This document shows, piece by piece, positions 1 to 8,680 of a stretch of DNA of 10,844 nt (the first letter of the stretch is position 1; every line of letters begins with the position of its first letter). The position numbers and the translations under genes were made by a program. Where the stretch lies: assembly GCA_028565635.1 (NCBI GenBank), contig JAOXYB010059280.1, forward strand, positions 1-10,844, written 5' to 3'. Origin of the DNA: Phoronis ovalis (lineage: Eukaryota; Phoronida; Phoronidae). The notes beneath the pieces are model-generated. The model was not told the origin of the DNA. It did no database searches and was given only the letters and a program-made list of their open reading frames with translations.

Positions 1-402
1 TGTAATTTTGAGACAATAATTTTCTGGAAATTTATCAGTAAAATATTAGTCCTCAAGGTAGAGAATTATTTCGACTTGGGTAGAATATTATTCTGGCGTG
101 GTCGAACATTATTAAGGGGTCGAAAAAAGATTAATCTTTTTTCGCTTTTTCGAAATTTTTTTTATCTTTTTACGAAGATCAAAAATATTCTGCAACAGAC
201 AAATATAAATAATTCTGAGTATTTAAACATTTGGCATGTCAGTAATCATCATGGGTTAACTAATCTGTCAACATTTGCTTTCAAACCTCTGCTATTAATT
301 GGGAAGGTGATTCAGCATACATTAACCACCTGATATTTCCTTTCACATCTCAGCTTTTAAATATTGGGCAAAAAAAACTTATACAGTCATAATTTTTTTA
401 AT
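1..402. other. Non-coding left flank
   Basis: AT-rich with T-runs. A plus-strand open frame here (76-333) has the composition of translated AT-rich noise and no recognisable motif. The only structured element is the palindrome at 121-144. If gene B continues, this is intron; if it stops at 403, this is 3' flank. No AATAAA was seen on the minus strand. Confidence 0.5.
121..144. repeat. 24 bp perfect palindrome
   Basis: The half-site CGAAAAAAGATT is followed at once by its exact reverse complement, with TTAA across the centre (GATTAATC). There is no loop, so as single strand it would form a tight hairpin. TCGA-like and cgaa words recur around it (68-152). Function is unknown. Confidence 0.9.
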
Positions 403-516
403 TCAAATAAAATATAGACCTCCTTCCGATATCATATATGCTCTACAGTCATATATTTTTTCCGTTGAAGAGCCAGAGCAGCCATAGATTCCACAGCCAG
501 GTGGGGTTATGGAATC
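403..516 (-). CDS. Gene B, third exon: C-terminal part of thrombospondin type 1 domain, then stop
   Basis: The acceptor is tactttttccag (AG at 517-518), phase 0, matching the phase 0 donor at 1973. The joined sequence continues RYRRL-DSITPPGCGIYGC and then CSGSSTEKIYDC, the C-x-G-x(n)-E-x(n)-C ending of a TSP1 repeat. The frame then reads RAYMISEGGLYFI and stops at TGA (403-405). With the other two exons this gives 104 codons including the stop, a secreted single-domain protein of 103 residues. No AATAAA is seen on the minus strand in the next few hundred bases, so the terminal status is not proven. A weak donor, GAG|GTCTAT at 414-419, would leave phase 1 and extend the protein past the left edge. 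The TSP1 half-domain itself is well supported. Confidence 0.72.
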   Translation of the reverse strand, partial: DSITPPGCGIYGCSGSSTEKIYDCRAYMISEGGLYFI

Positions 517-943
517 CTGGAAAAAGTAAATATTAAATAAATATGGTATATAACAGTATGTTGCTCTTAGTAGATTCTGGCCATCTTTGTTTAGTAACAA
601 CAAGCTTTCATCTAATGACATACTTAACATTAAGTTAAGAGCACGAAAACGAGTGTTGACAGCTACACATTAATAGTATTATAGCAGCAAAAAAAGGAAT
701 CAATATACAGAAGACCTATGGTTCCATTTAAATATCATATTTTGAAAATTAGAAATAAAATGTTTTAGCATTTGAAGTTTTTTACTTTTTATTGCAAAGA
801 CAAAGACATGTTACAATTTCACAAGCATTAAATTTTGCAATTACAACTTAAAGTGTAATTTTGGAAGAAAATTTAGTAAACATTACTTTTTAATATTGCT
901 AATAATTACCAAAAATCAAAACATCAAAATGGGTAATATTGGT

Positions 944-984
944 ACACACACACACACACAGACACACACACCACACGCACGCGC
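944..984. repeat. CA-type microsatellite
   Basis: A run of AC dinucleotides broken by gacac, ccacac and ending in cacgcacgcgc. It lies in gene B intron 2. A simple sequence repeat, likely polymorphic. Confidence 0.95.
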
Positions 985-1080
985 TTCAAAATTGAACAAG
1001 GAGAAATGTTCATTTTTTATGACAACCATATAATTAGAAGCACATCATTTAACAAGACATTTGCAATGTCAGATGCCCTT

Positions 1081-1690
1081 CTCATCCCTATGTGATTTGC
1101 AGCCCTGGTGGGTGGTCACTTTTCAAAGTCTTACATACGTAAAGCGAAGCATCATATACAATAAATGTTGAAGATTTGGATCATAATTTGACACACTTTT
1201 CAATGTTATTCCAAAATGCTACCTAGCCCAATACACCCAAACACCTTTTGTTCTTCGTGAATCCACCTTCACAATAGTCTAGTCAGTGCTGCGTCTTTCT
1301 GGAAAGCGGCACAATTTGACATGCCCTCTTGGGAGCAGACATGGCCACTAGTCGGCCATCTTAGAAGCACGTATCTGGGTCAAAATTACAACTAACAATT
1401 GAAGCAGTTATTGTCAGACACATCTTCAAATTGCCCAGTCAACGTTTCGTCTTTCCCGCAACTCATGCAAAGTCAGCCATATTGGAAGTAATCAAGATCA
1501 AACTTATGACCGACCTGCAATTCGACCTGTATTTACCCTGTACCGAATATCAAGCTGATTGGGTAAAAATCTGTTATTGCTAGAAAGTCCTACAGATGCC
1601 GCCGACAAGGATGATGACGACACATAGCCTACGACTATTTGCCCATGCACTATGTGTGATGGGCCTAAACACAGAGCACAATTTTAAAAA
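1081..1690. repeat. GC-richer block, probable old interspersed repeat
   Basis: Composition shifts clearly toward GC compared with both flanks. Phrases such as gccatcttagaagcac and gccatattggaagtaatc recur, and atcaagctgattgggtaaaa, gaaagtcctacagatgccgc and gacaaggatgatgacgac resemble dispersed repeats common in invertebrate genomes. All reading frames are broken by stops and no splice-bounded exon is seen. The ends are not defined by terminal repeats or a target duplication that can be recognised by eye. The class of element is not known. Confidence 0.4.
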
Positions 1691-1973
1691 TCTGATATAT
1701 ATTATTAGAAATCCCTGTTGGAAGTAAAGATGGCAAAGTTTCAGTTTTGTATCTGTAAACTTAAGGCGTTGTCTAGACTTGCATTTTTTTATGTTTCATG
1801 TTCATAATATAATTTTTTCATTTAACTAGTACCCACAATTAACCTCAAAGTTTTACTTACTTGCTTAGTCATCTTCATCCCTTATGGGACATAAGGCTCA
1901 AAGTATAATTAAGCATAAATAAGATAGCCAAATGACACTATAGCCACCATAATATTGTAACTTTTTTTCTTAC

Positions 1974-2146
1974 CAAGCGGCGATATCTTTCTCTGTAGCC
2001 TGGTTGGTTCACACTTCCTATGGTATAAGATGATGGTGAGGTAGGATAACAACCCTGGAATTCACTCCATTCTCCCCAACTACAGGACATGCATGCACCT
2101 TGAGCTTGAGTGTGTGCTGGCAGGTAACCAAGCATGCATGCAATAC
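1974..2146 (-). CDS. Gene B, second exon: end of signal peptide and first part of thrombospondin type 1 domain
   Basis: The acceptor is catcttttcag (AG at 2147-2148) and the exon starts in phase 1; the donor is TTG|GTAAGA (1968-1973) in phase 0. The first residues (IACMLGYLPAHTQA) are the rest of a signal peptide. CSWGEWSEFQGC follows, the W-x-x-W-S-x-[WF]-x-x-C opening of a TSP type 1 repeat, and later GYRERYRRL supplies the G-x-R-x-R-x-R strand. Stacked Trp and Arg side chains form the core of this fold, and W-x-x-W tryptophans are common C-mannosylation sites. The canonical CSxTCG is replaced by GCYPTSPSSY, so this is a divergent TSP1. By family knowledge it is extracellular and binds matrix, glycosaminoglycans or other proteins. 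The frame runs cleanly into the exon at 403-516. Confidence 0.85.
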
Positions 2147-2764
2147 CTGAAAAGATGAAAAAGAACAGCAATGAGTTTAAAAGTGTAAAATGCCTACACT
2201 CTTCAGTCTAATCAGGATGCAGTAGCATTCTATATTCACTATTTGATCCAGGAGTTGAAGGGCAAATAACATTTTGTTTTACAGCATCCATAGTTTTTAT
2301 ACTCTATATATCAGTTTTCAAGTTATGCGTAAAAAGCTACTTGAAGACTGTAAAAATATGTCAAGCATTCAGATCAGTGATTGTCCCACTTTTCAAGGTC
2401 ATTCTAAAATACCATCTAACATATTAGATCTATTCCCACCTGAGACGGCCTTCAAAAATCTACTGAATATTATTAATAGATTTAATTGTTAGAATTTGCA
2501 GAATATGACTAAGTGTGTTCAAATCATGCCATATCTATGTATTTCCCTTAGAATTAAAAACTACTGCTAAGCATACAAAACTATAGTGTCAAATCAGTTA
2601 AAACTGAAACATAAAAAGTTGTCCATATTATATAGTTAACAAACTGACACAATAGGAACCGAACATTTCGTTGAAAACAAAATTAATAACTAAGACAACT
2701 TGCCCAAAAGAGAAATGAGGGTTCAGCCAACTTGCCAATTTTGATTTTTTGCAATTTACCTAAC

Positions 2765-2843
2765 ATATAAAATCTAAATTCAGAAGCATAATTAAAAATA
2801 AATTTGAATAATAAAAAAGTGGTTTCGCCACTTGGTCATGCAT
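2765..2843 (-). CDS. Low-confidence alternative first exon for gene B
   Basis: An ATG at 2841-2843 (another in frame at 2871-2873) opens MHDQVAKPLFYYSNLFLIML and stays hydrophobic through LNLDFI before a GTTAGG donor (2759-2764) in phase 1. Spliced to 2146 it would also give a Cys codon and an n-region plus long hydrophobic core in front of the same TSP1 domain. The donor is weaker than GTAAGT at 4621-4626, and the segment lies just downstream of the foldback element. It could be a second promoter and exon, or chance. The exon at 4627-4651 is preferred. Confidence 0.2.
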
Positions 2844-3034
2844 TCCAGAAGTTGTCCTTTGGTAAGATGTCATAGGCCCACCACATTCTGATGCCGCTTG
2901 CAGAAACTGCAAAACGGGCTTTATAATTATACATGTCATGTTGGAAGAATTTTGAGTATTTTTGGATAATTTACAATAATTGAACGCAATGGTGGAAAAC
3001 AAGCTATAAATCTGGACTACCTAGGTCATAGTTT

Positions 3035-3563
3035 GTCCTGGTTCATGACGTTCTGCACTAGTTCTTGATAATCTGACTTGTGAGCTGTGCGAACAGTCGT
3101 GGAATATCTTACATTGCCAATTACAGTGAAAGTGTTCAAACTTGGAAATCTATGTAATTCCTATCGAATGAGTTAAAATATCACTGTCCAGATACTCCCT
3201 GATTATCCAACTTCAATTCCCACTATTCCTATGACCATGTGCAACTCCTGCACTGGCACCCAGAGGGGTGGGGTACTTGCCAATAAACTTGGTTGGAGTG
3301 TGAGTCCCAGGGCAAAACATGCTTACTGTATGGTAAAAACTGCATTCAGGAGTTTCAAATGATGATGGGAGTAGTGGAAGTTGAAGTTGGATAATCAGAG
3401 AATATCTGAACAGTAATGTATGAACTCATTTGGTAGGAATTACATAGATTTCAAAGATTGGACACTTTCACTGTAATTGGTTAATATGTAAGATTCCATG
3501 ACTGTTCGCACAGCTCACAAGTCAGATTATCACGAACTAGTGCAGAACATCATGAACCAGGAC
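3035..3563. mobile_element. Foldback (long inverted-repeat) element in gene B intron 1
   Basis: The left arm (about 3035-3250) and right arm (about 3347-3563) are reverse complements with scattered differences. They begin gtcctggttcatgac and end gttctgcatgaac-like in mirror image, and the inner ends pair actcctg with caggagt. The central spacer is about 96 bp and has no open frame of note. A 10 bp direct repeat, taggtcatag, lies at 3022-3031 and 3564-3573, consistent with a target-site duplication, although three extra bases (ttt) separate the left copy from the arm. Long arms and a 9-10 bp duplication suggest a non-autonomous Mutator-like or foldback element. No transposase is present. Arm divergence shows it is not very recent. 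Confidence 0.83.
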
Positions 3564-3904
3564 TAGGTCATAGTGGGAGACATACAACACCTCGGGGCTA
3601 TAGGTATGGACTAGTCCTAATAATACAGGCCCAATATCTGATGTCCTATTCAAAAACTACCATCTTTCGAAATTACTAAAAACATACAGCAATGCTCCAA
3701 TGGTCTTAGTTGTTATTACCAAGTAAAAAATATTTCTTGTGGCATAACATTTATGGAATTTTAACGAATTTTAACTCAATAAATATGAAGCATCTCCCGA
3801 GTGTCTACATTGATTTTCACTGATTTCTATAACCATCTGACTTGTTTATACAATTTTGCATATTTGTAATAACAAACTAAGACCTTCAGAGTATTGGGTT
3901 TATT

Positions 3905-4376
3905 GTTATGGACTGGGATTCCTACGCAGGGGATCCATATCAACAGAAAGACATTGACCAATTAGAGAAGGTATAAAGAGGTGCTGCCAGCTATGTTACC
4001 AACAGATATACAAACCGATCAAGTGTAGGAGACATGTTAAACAATCTGAAATGGATCCCCCTAGAACAGCGCAGAAAGTAGGCAAGATTATCGATGTTCT
4101 ACAAGATTGAGAATGGGTTAGAGCCATTGATAAAGACCAGTACCTAATACCCCCAACACGGCGTACCTGACGTACATGCAAGATCCCTTCACGCAAGACA
4201 AATTACAGCTAGGTCACTCGATGCCTTTAAGGCTCAGGTGGCAAACTTTCTCAACTAAACCACACCCAGCTATTTTAACCCGCACTATACATATTCTGCA
4301 CTATTGTCAAATGCGCACACCACTAGCAGGATCTTCAATTAGGTGAAGGTGTCTAGTTATGGAAGAAGAAGAATAA
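3905..4376 (+). mobile_element. Decayed 3' end of a non-LTR retrotransposon (CR1/L2/jockey-like LINE)
   Basis: From about 3932 the plus strand reads DPYQQKDIDQLEKV, stop, RGAASYVTNRYTNRSSVGDM and then LNNLKWIPLEQRRK, stop, ARLSMFYKIENGL. This is the familiar C-terminal tail of reverse transcriptases of CR1/L2/jockey-type LINEs. TAA at 3974-3976 and TAG at 4079-4081 fall where related proteins have Gln, consistent with C-to-T changes. After a frameshift near 4120, another frame carries HARSL and ITARSLDAFKAQVANFLN with a stop at 4255-4257, and the usual tyrosine- and proline-rich segment between them is missing. The 3' UTR ends in a GAA-type repeat (gaagaagaagaat, to about 4376). It is a 5'-truncated, dead copy. 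Only family resemblance by eye supports the clade. Confidence 0.8.
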
Positions 4377-4626
4377 GTATTGACTTGGGTGGAATCAATA
4401 ATTTCAAAGGTTCCCAATATCCAATTCATGTTATGGCACGAATAGTAAAATCTGTTTGCCCCTTTATGACATGAGAACCTGGAACTAATACTTAGTTTTC
4501 AATATTAATTTCAGATAAAACATATATTATTAACAAAATTTTCTACCTGCATATTCATCTAAAATGTTTATGATCCCAACTATTTTTCAATTAATACATA
4601 GTACTACTAAAAATTGTTAAACTTAC

Positions 4627-4651
4627 ATAAGAGAATTATTCTTCCTGTCAT
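4627..4651 (-). CDS. Gene B, first coding exon: start codon and first half of signal peptide
   Basis: ATG at 4649-4651 has A at -3 and is followed by eight full codons (MTGRIILL, including the Met) and one base, ending at a consensus GTAAGT donor (4621-4626) in phase 1. Spliced to the TSP1 exon at 2146 the reading becomes MTGRIILLCIACMLGYLP, then AHTQA-QGAC: a short basic n-region, a hydrophobic core and a good A-x-A-type cleavage site before the cysteine-rich domain. Neither exon alone gives a credible signal peptide, which supports the join. The 5' UTR lies upstream on the minus strand. A pyrimidine-rich AG (acacttctag, AG at 4681-4682) could mark an acceptor from a non-coding exon. The genomic frame stays open upstream to about 4777 without another ATG. 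A TATAAGA at 4861-4867 is a weak promoter candidate. Confidence 0.6.
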
Positions 4652-5220
4652 TTTAGTCACTTTGAGGAGAAACCAATCTCCTAGAAGTGTAAAATCAAAG
4701 CCTACAATTTGCAATTCAAACTTTTTACAGAAATAGTTGACAAGAAATAGCCCAACAGTCACAGTACAAAGTTGGGCCTAAATCTGATGGACTGAACAAG
4801 TATATGGATATAGGGTGTGTCTCTCTAGAGAAAATAAATACTTGTTTCCCTATTAAGTTATCTTATACATGGTATGGGTTAAAACACAAAACATCATGTT
4901 TATCACAAGTATTGTATACCCTCTTTAAATAATTATCCTATTGTATGGGCTCCTACATAAAATCCTAACTTGTAAATGAGTATTAAAAGTTTGTTATAAT
5001 TGGAAATAATGAGACTGGTTTTATTGTCCCAAGCAACAGGATAACTCAGAGCAGCCCTGCAGGATAAGAAATTAAGGGTGTCTAAAGGTAAAGTGAGAGA
5101 AAAGATAGCATAACATGGTTGTAGACCCAAAAAAGCAAGTACAAATAAGAAAATAATTGAAAACCCAATTATTAATACTATTTTTTGTTAGGTATGCTTG
5201 AAACAAATTTTTGAAATTTT

Positions 5221-5460
5221 AGGGTAGCAATCCAAAATTTTAAAATATTTGAATATAGCAATCCATTGTTACGCAAATTTATTTATGGAATTATGGATAC
5301 AAGCCTAAAATTAATCCAAATTATTTGGTGTAAGCAGTGGGTAGCAATCCAAAAAAATACAGTAAAAAGTATACAATCCAAATCCAAAATTTTCAACTCG
5401 GCTGCACACCCCCACCAAAAAATAACCTGAGTACCCCCCAGGCTGCTCAGCACTTCTTTG
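5221..5460. repeat. Probable interspersed repeat with recurring agcaatcca units
   Basis: The word gtagcaatcc or agcaatcca occurs near 5224, 5255 and 5341, and acaatccaaatccaaaa near 5372. A C-rich tract (cacacccccaccaaaa, then accccccaggctgctcag) follows. Two overlapping minus-strand open frames cross the patch, but neither has splice borders or a known domain. A related phrase (cagtaaaaagt followed by aatccaa-like) recurs near 9889. Best read as a degenerate dispersed repeat. Confidence 0.4.
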
Positions 5461-6262
5461 AACTTGTTCAAGAAGTTTATGATGACTTATATTCCATAAA
5501 ATTTCAAAGATTAATAAAGAACAGTTTACCATGATATTTTTGAATTTTTTGACAATCAAATTTATATTTAAAACAAACAGTTTCTAATATTTTAGCAATC
5601 TTACAGATCCCTACAAATAAAACAAGTATGTAATATTTTCCCATATGGACCCTTATATGAAATACATTATCCATGGTAATGTCTAAATGGGACATCATTA
5701 TGCAACTAATTTGCCTTAAAGACTTAATCATGCAAGCATCACAGCACAACTTATATTCTGGAAACAGTCATTTTTTGCATTTAAAAGCATTTTAAATTGG
5801 TATTCTAAAATCATATGTAATTTTTCCTCATCAGTCTATAAAAAGTAAAGTATTTACAAGCAAATTTTAAATTTTAACAAAAAAGTTCTTTATCAAAATT
5901 TGTTTGAGAATACCAGCCATCATACAGATATATAAAATCTTTATCCTAAAACCGGTTTTTAGGTAATGACCATATCATTGAACCAGGGGGAACAAGTTTA
6001 AATTGTTCTGATTTGTAATGCAATGTAAATTTTCAGTCTAGTCAGTGCCTTAGCAAAGTTTAAAGTTTATTTTCTTTCAAAAATAGTTCTGTTTTGGATA
6101 ATTATGTTTAAAACTTTTTAATCTGTTAAAATCAAGTGTTTCAATTTGAAATGCTATAGAAGATTTGGATATTTGGAACTTGGCTCTATAAATTTGCATA
6201 ATAAGCATTAAATTAGCATTGAATTATAATTGTATTGTAACATTGGGCTGGAAGTATACTTT

Positions 6263-6267
<5 letters not shown>

Positions 6268-6300
<33 letters not shown>
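6268..6300. repeat. TA microsatellite
   Basis: An uninterrupted run of TA dinucleotides of about 33 bp, followed by gcatgtacat. It lies in non-coding sequence. Confidence 0.97.
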
Positions 6301-6303
<3 letters not shown>

Positions 6304-6375
6304 TGTACATCCAAGCATACTTAAATGGCTTAGTGTTGCCATCAACTTTAACATTTATCTGAAATATGAAAAGAA

Positions 6376-6540
6376 TAAACCTGCAGTGTGTGGAGCAGAT
6401 CGAAGCCTGGGTTTTTTCTTAAGTGTTGGAGCTGACAGGGGTGTATGTGCCGCTGCCTCAGGGGAAGTACCTTTTTCGACAAATATTTGGTATATATTGG
6501 GGCAGTTTTTATGCCCCTGTGGTCTGTTTCAGCGGTGATA
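6376..6540. repeat. GC-richer patch with small hairpin, possible repeat fragment
   Basis: The composition stands out from the flanks (ctgcagtgtgtggagcagat, gctgacaggggtgtatgtgc). A stem GGGGCA (6499-6504) pairs with TGCCCC (6512-6517). A plus-strand frame is open across the patch and ends with TGA at 6536-6538, but it begins in the TA microsatellite and shows no known domain. Probably part of an interspersed repeat; a retained exon fragment is possible. Confidence 0.3.
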
Positions 6541-7460
6541 GTTTCTTCAGAAAGGTATATCTAATGTACAATATATCACAAAACAAATAACACTATCGAG
6601 ATACGTTTTGAAATTTTTAGTATATTTTGGGGAATAAATTTCCACATTTTTGGTTTAAAAATTTTACCCTCTGTGCCACATCTCTACTGCAAAATTTAAC
6701 CAAGAAAACCTGATACAAGCAGGAATATCTTATCGTATGGTGTCACTATAATTACTTTCCCAGAAACAAAAATCTTTAATAACCAGCTATGTTCCAATTT
6801 CTAATCTTGGGAAAACTGATTAGTTTTGCATTGTGAAAATGAAACTGACATTTACAGCCACATTAAATATTCATTTTAACTTTTTTCACCATTTTTAGAC
6901 TGTGCAACTTTCAGTGTACAGGGAGGTATTTCTATGAATCACAGGTTCTCGATCACACCTTAAGCTGGCTACTGGTACTGTTTGGGGTAACTTAGTTTCC
7001 CGAAATACTTTTGAGGTTAATTTTTTATAATTTATATGTAATACTTTAATTAGTCTTTCATTTAACTGCCTAAAAAATTACTTTGCTTGTCTTCCACTTG
7101 ATTATGTAATCAGTAAGGTACCCATTTTAAACCAACTTTTTTCATAAAACAAACTTCATTAAAAAACACAAGTCCAACATCCTTTTAATTACAAAGCTGA
7201 ATTTGGGCCAAAACTTATGTCCCACAAAGTCTAATATCTGTTTCAGGTTCAGTGTTCAGGTTGACATTTTGCTCCATTTATGAATGTTTTTCTGAGACAA
7301 TGTTTTTAGAGATCTCCATTTGAAGCTAATTTAGGCTCCAGTGTCAGTTTTGTATCAGCATGGGTTGAAGCTAATTTTTTTTTTTAGTTTGTCTTTTACA
7401 AAGTGAGCTAGCAGTTGCATTGTTATCTTTTCAGGTCAATCAATGTGTATAAATACTTAC

Positions 7461-7684
7461 CTTAAATCCTTGTCAACAAAGACCACTAATCCAGCCATCA
7501 GAACAACCAGATTAATGAATAATCCACCAGATTGGTTATAACATTCACAGGCATGTCCAAGAGTGCTTGACAAGTTTTTCTTAATCGGTGGATCATTCTC
7601 AGATAATTTTTTTTCAATACTTAAAATGTATTGGTAATTTACAAGAATGGGATAAATAACTCTACCACTTGATCCATTAGTATC
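7461..7684 (-). CDS. Possible coding exon with a hydrophobic segment, perhaps gene A tail
   Basis: The right-hand border (low coordinate) is a full consensus donor, AAG|GTAAGT at 7455-7460. The reading frame is open for 74 codons back to an acceptor (acaatttag, AG at 7685-7686). It contains a charged run (SENDPPIKKNLSS), then HACECYNQSGG, then a hydrophobic stretch LFINLVVLMAGLVVF and VDKDL. Starting at 7684 the exon is phase 0 and does not fit gene A's phase 2 donor in this frame. A second acceptor (attttaag, AG at 7620-7621) gives an exon 7461-7619 that is phase 2 at both ends, fits gene A, and yields KEQS-IEKKLSENDPP. It could instead belong to another gene, or be a chance open frame. No domain is recognised. 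Confidence 0.42.
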
Positions 7685-8680
7685 CTAAATTGTTATAATT
7701 TTCAATTGTGTATGCATTGTAATGCACTATTAATTTTCTAACAAGTCAAGTTGTTCCTTTTTTATGCACATTTTGTAGATCTGGTCTTTTGTAAGTCATC
7801 TTCTGTTATTCTAGTACATTATGCAAGCTCTGTACAAGGAAAACAACAGCAAATTGTAACAATTTTTTTAAATTGTATTATTTTCAGGAATTCAGAAAAT
7901 TTCTCATCTTTTTTGAAAAATTATATGGATGAACTAATTCTAGCAACTGAATACATGTTATGTTGACATCACTGGATATATTTTGAAGAAATAAATGAAT
8001 ACATTTTGAAAAAGAAACAATTTTGCATATTAACTGAAAACATAACTGTAAATGCCATTCCTAATCCGGAAAGATGTTAATGCTGTAAGTTTAACAACAT
8101 TCCCAAAGCCTAACAAGAAACAATTAACTAACAATATAGCAATAGAAAACATGGGTAACACATTAATATATACACAGAAAATAATCCATGCCATCTTTTT
8201 GCCTTTTGGTTACCAGTTTTCACATGTAAGTTTAAGAATAATAAGTCCGTTTAAACGACCAGGCTAATGTTATACGGTTCATCGATAAAGGCTAGAATCC
8301 CGCGGAAAGGCAAAAACACGTAGAGCTGCTCTATCCTTTTTTAAGCGTGCATATTCCAATTGTTTCCTAATAAAAAAAATTAATGAAAATGAATCACAAA
8401 TTAACACACATTATGGATTGGGAATAATATCTAAAGAATGCTCATAAGTCTTTGCAATAGACTATTGGCATGCAGCTGGTGGCATTCCAAGTGTTCACAG
8501 AATGATGTAAATGAACAATCACGCTGCAATTCTCAGTTCTCTACAAGCGTACACCACTTATTCACAAAACATGGGACTTGAAGCTTATTACTAATTAGAA
8601 TTGCACAGGTAATGTTAATAGTACACCAACAAGAAATACCAAATTCAACTGACAAAAAGTTAATATCAGTAACAACTAAC
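7685..8680 (-). other. Probable gene A intron after the transmembrane exon
   Basis: It begins with the GTTAGT donor at 8675-8680. It is AT-rich apart from a short GC-richer patch near 8285-8345 (aatcccgcggaaagg, cacgtagagctgctct). Two plus-strand open frames (7751-7966 and 8052-8267) have donor- or acceptor-like borders (ttttcag at 7881-7887, GTAAGT at 8226-8231) but no coherent gene can be built from them. Confidence 0.5.

Larger units (their letters stand above)
517..1973 (-). other. Gene B intron 2
   Basis: Bounded by GTAAGA at 1968-1973 and ttttccag ending at 517. It holds the CA microsatellite and the GC-richer block described separately, plus a short hairpin (CCTTATG/CATAAGG, 1880-1896). 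No additional exon with matching phase was found. Confidence 0.7.
2147..4626 (-). other. Gene B intron 1
   Basis: Bounded by GTAAGT at 4621-4626 and cttttcag ending at 2147. It contains the foldback element, the LINE relic and the weak alternative first exon. The remaining parts (about 2150-2760 and 3575-3900) are AT-rich with no supported gene. Confidence 0.55.
4652..7460. other. Stretch between gene B start and the 7461 exon, no convincing gene
   Basis: AT-rich sequence holding the TA microsatellite and two repeat-like patches (5221-5460, 6376-6540). It should contain the gene B promoter and, if gene A is complete, the gene A 3' end. One weak exon candidate on the minus strand (4970-5056) has acceptor ttcttatcctgcag and phase 2, compatible with gene A, reading AALSYPVAWDNKTSLIIS; the same frame stops at 4933. 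An AATAAA on the minus strand lies inside that candidate near 5020. None of this is decisive. Confidence 0.4.

Noticed and set aside
76-333. Open frame of 85 codons on the plus strand
   Set aside because: Composition is that of translated AT-rich DNA (many K, N, F, L, I), it crosses a palindrome and T-runs, and no domain or splice context supports it.
944-984. CA run considered as a CRISPR-like or tandem array
   Set aside because: It is a plain dinucleotide microsatellite with no repeat-spacer structure.
3996-4196. Open frame on the minus strand over the LINE relic
   Set aside because: It is antisense to the recognisable reverse-transcriptase tail and is explained by it.
5504-5749. Minus-strand open frame of 81 codons
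   Set aside because: No motif, no splice borders of note, and AT-rich composition.
7751-7966. Plus-strand open frame with an internal ttttcag acceptor-like site
   Set aside because: No partner exon, no recognisable domain, and composition like the surrounding intron.
8052-8267. Plus-strand open frame containing a GTAAGT
   Set aside because: An isolated donor-like word in intronic sequence, with no acceptor or domain to build a gene.
8533-8680. Continuation of the open frame past the transmembrane exon
   Set aside because: A GTTAGT donor precedes it and the residues lack domain features; it is read-through into intron.
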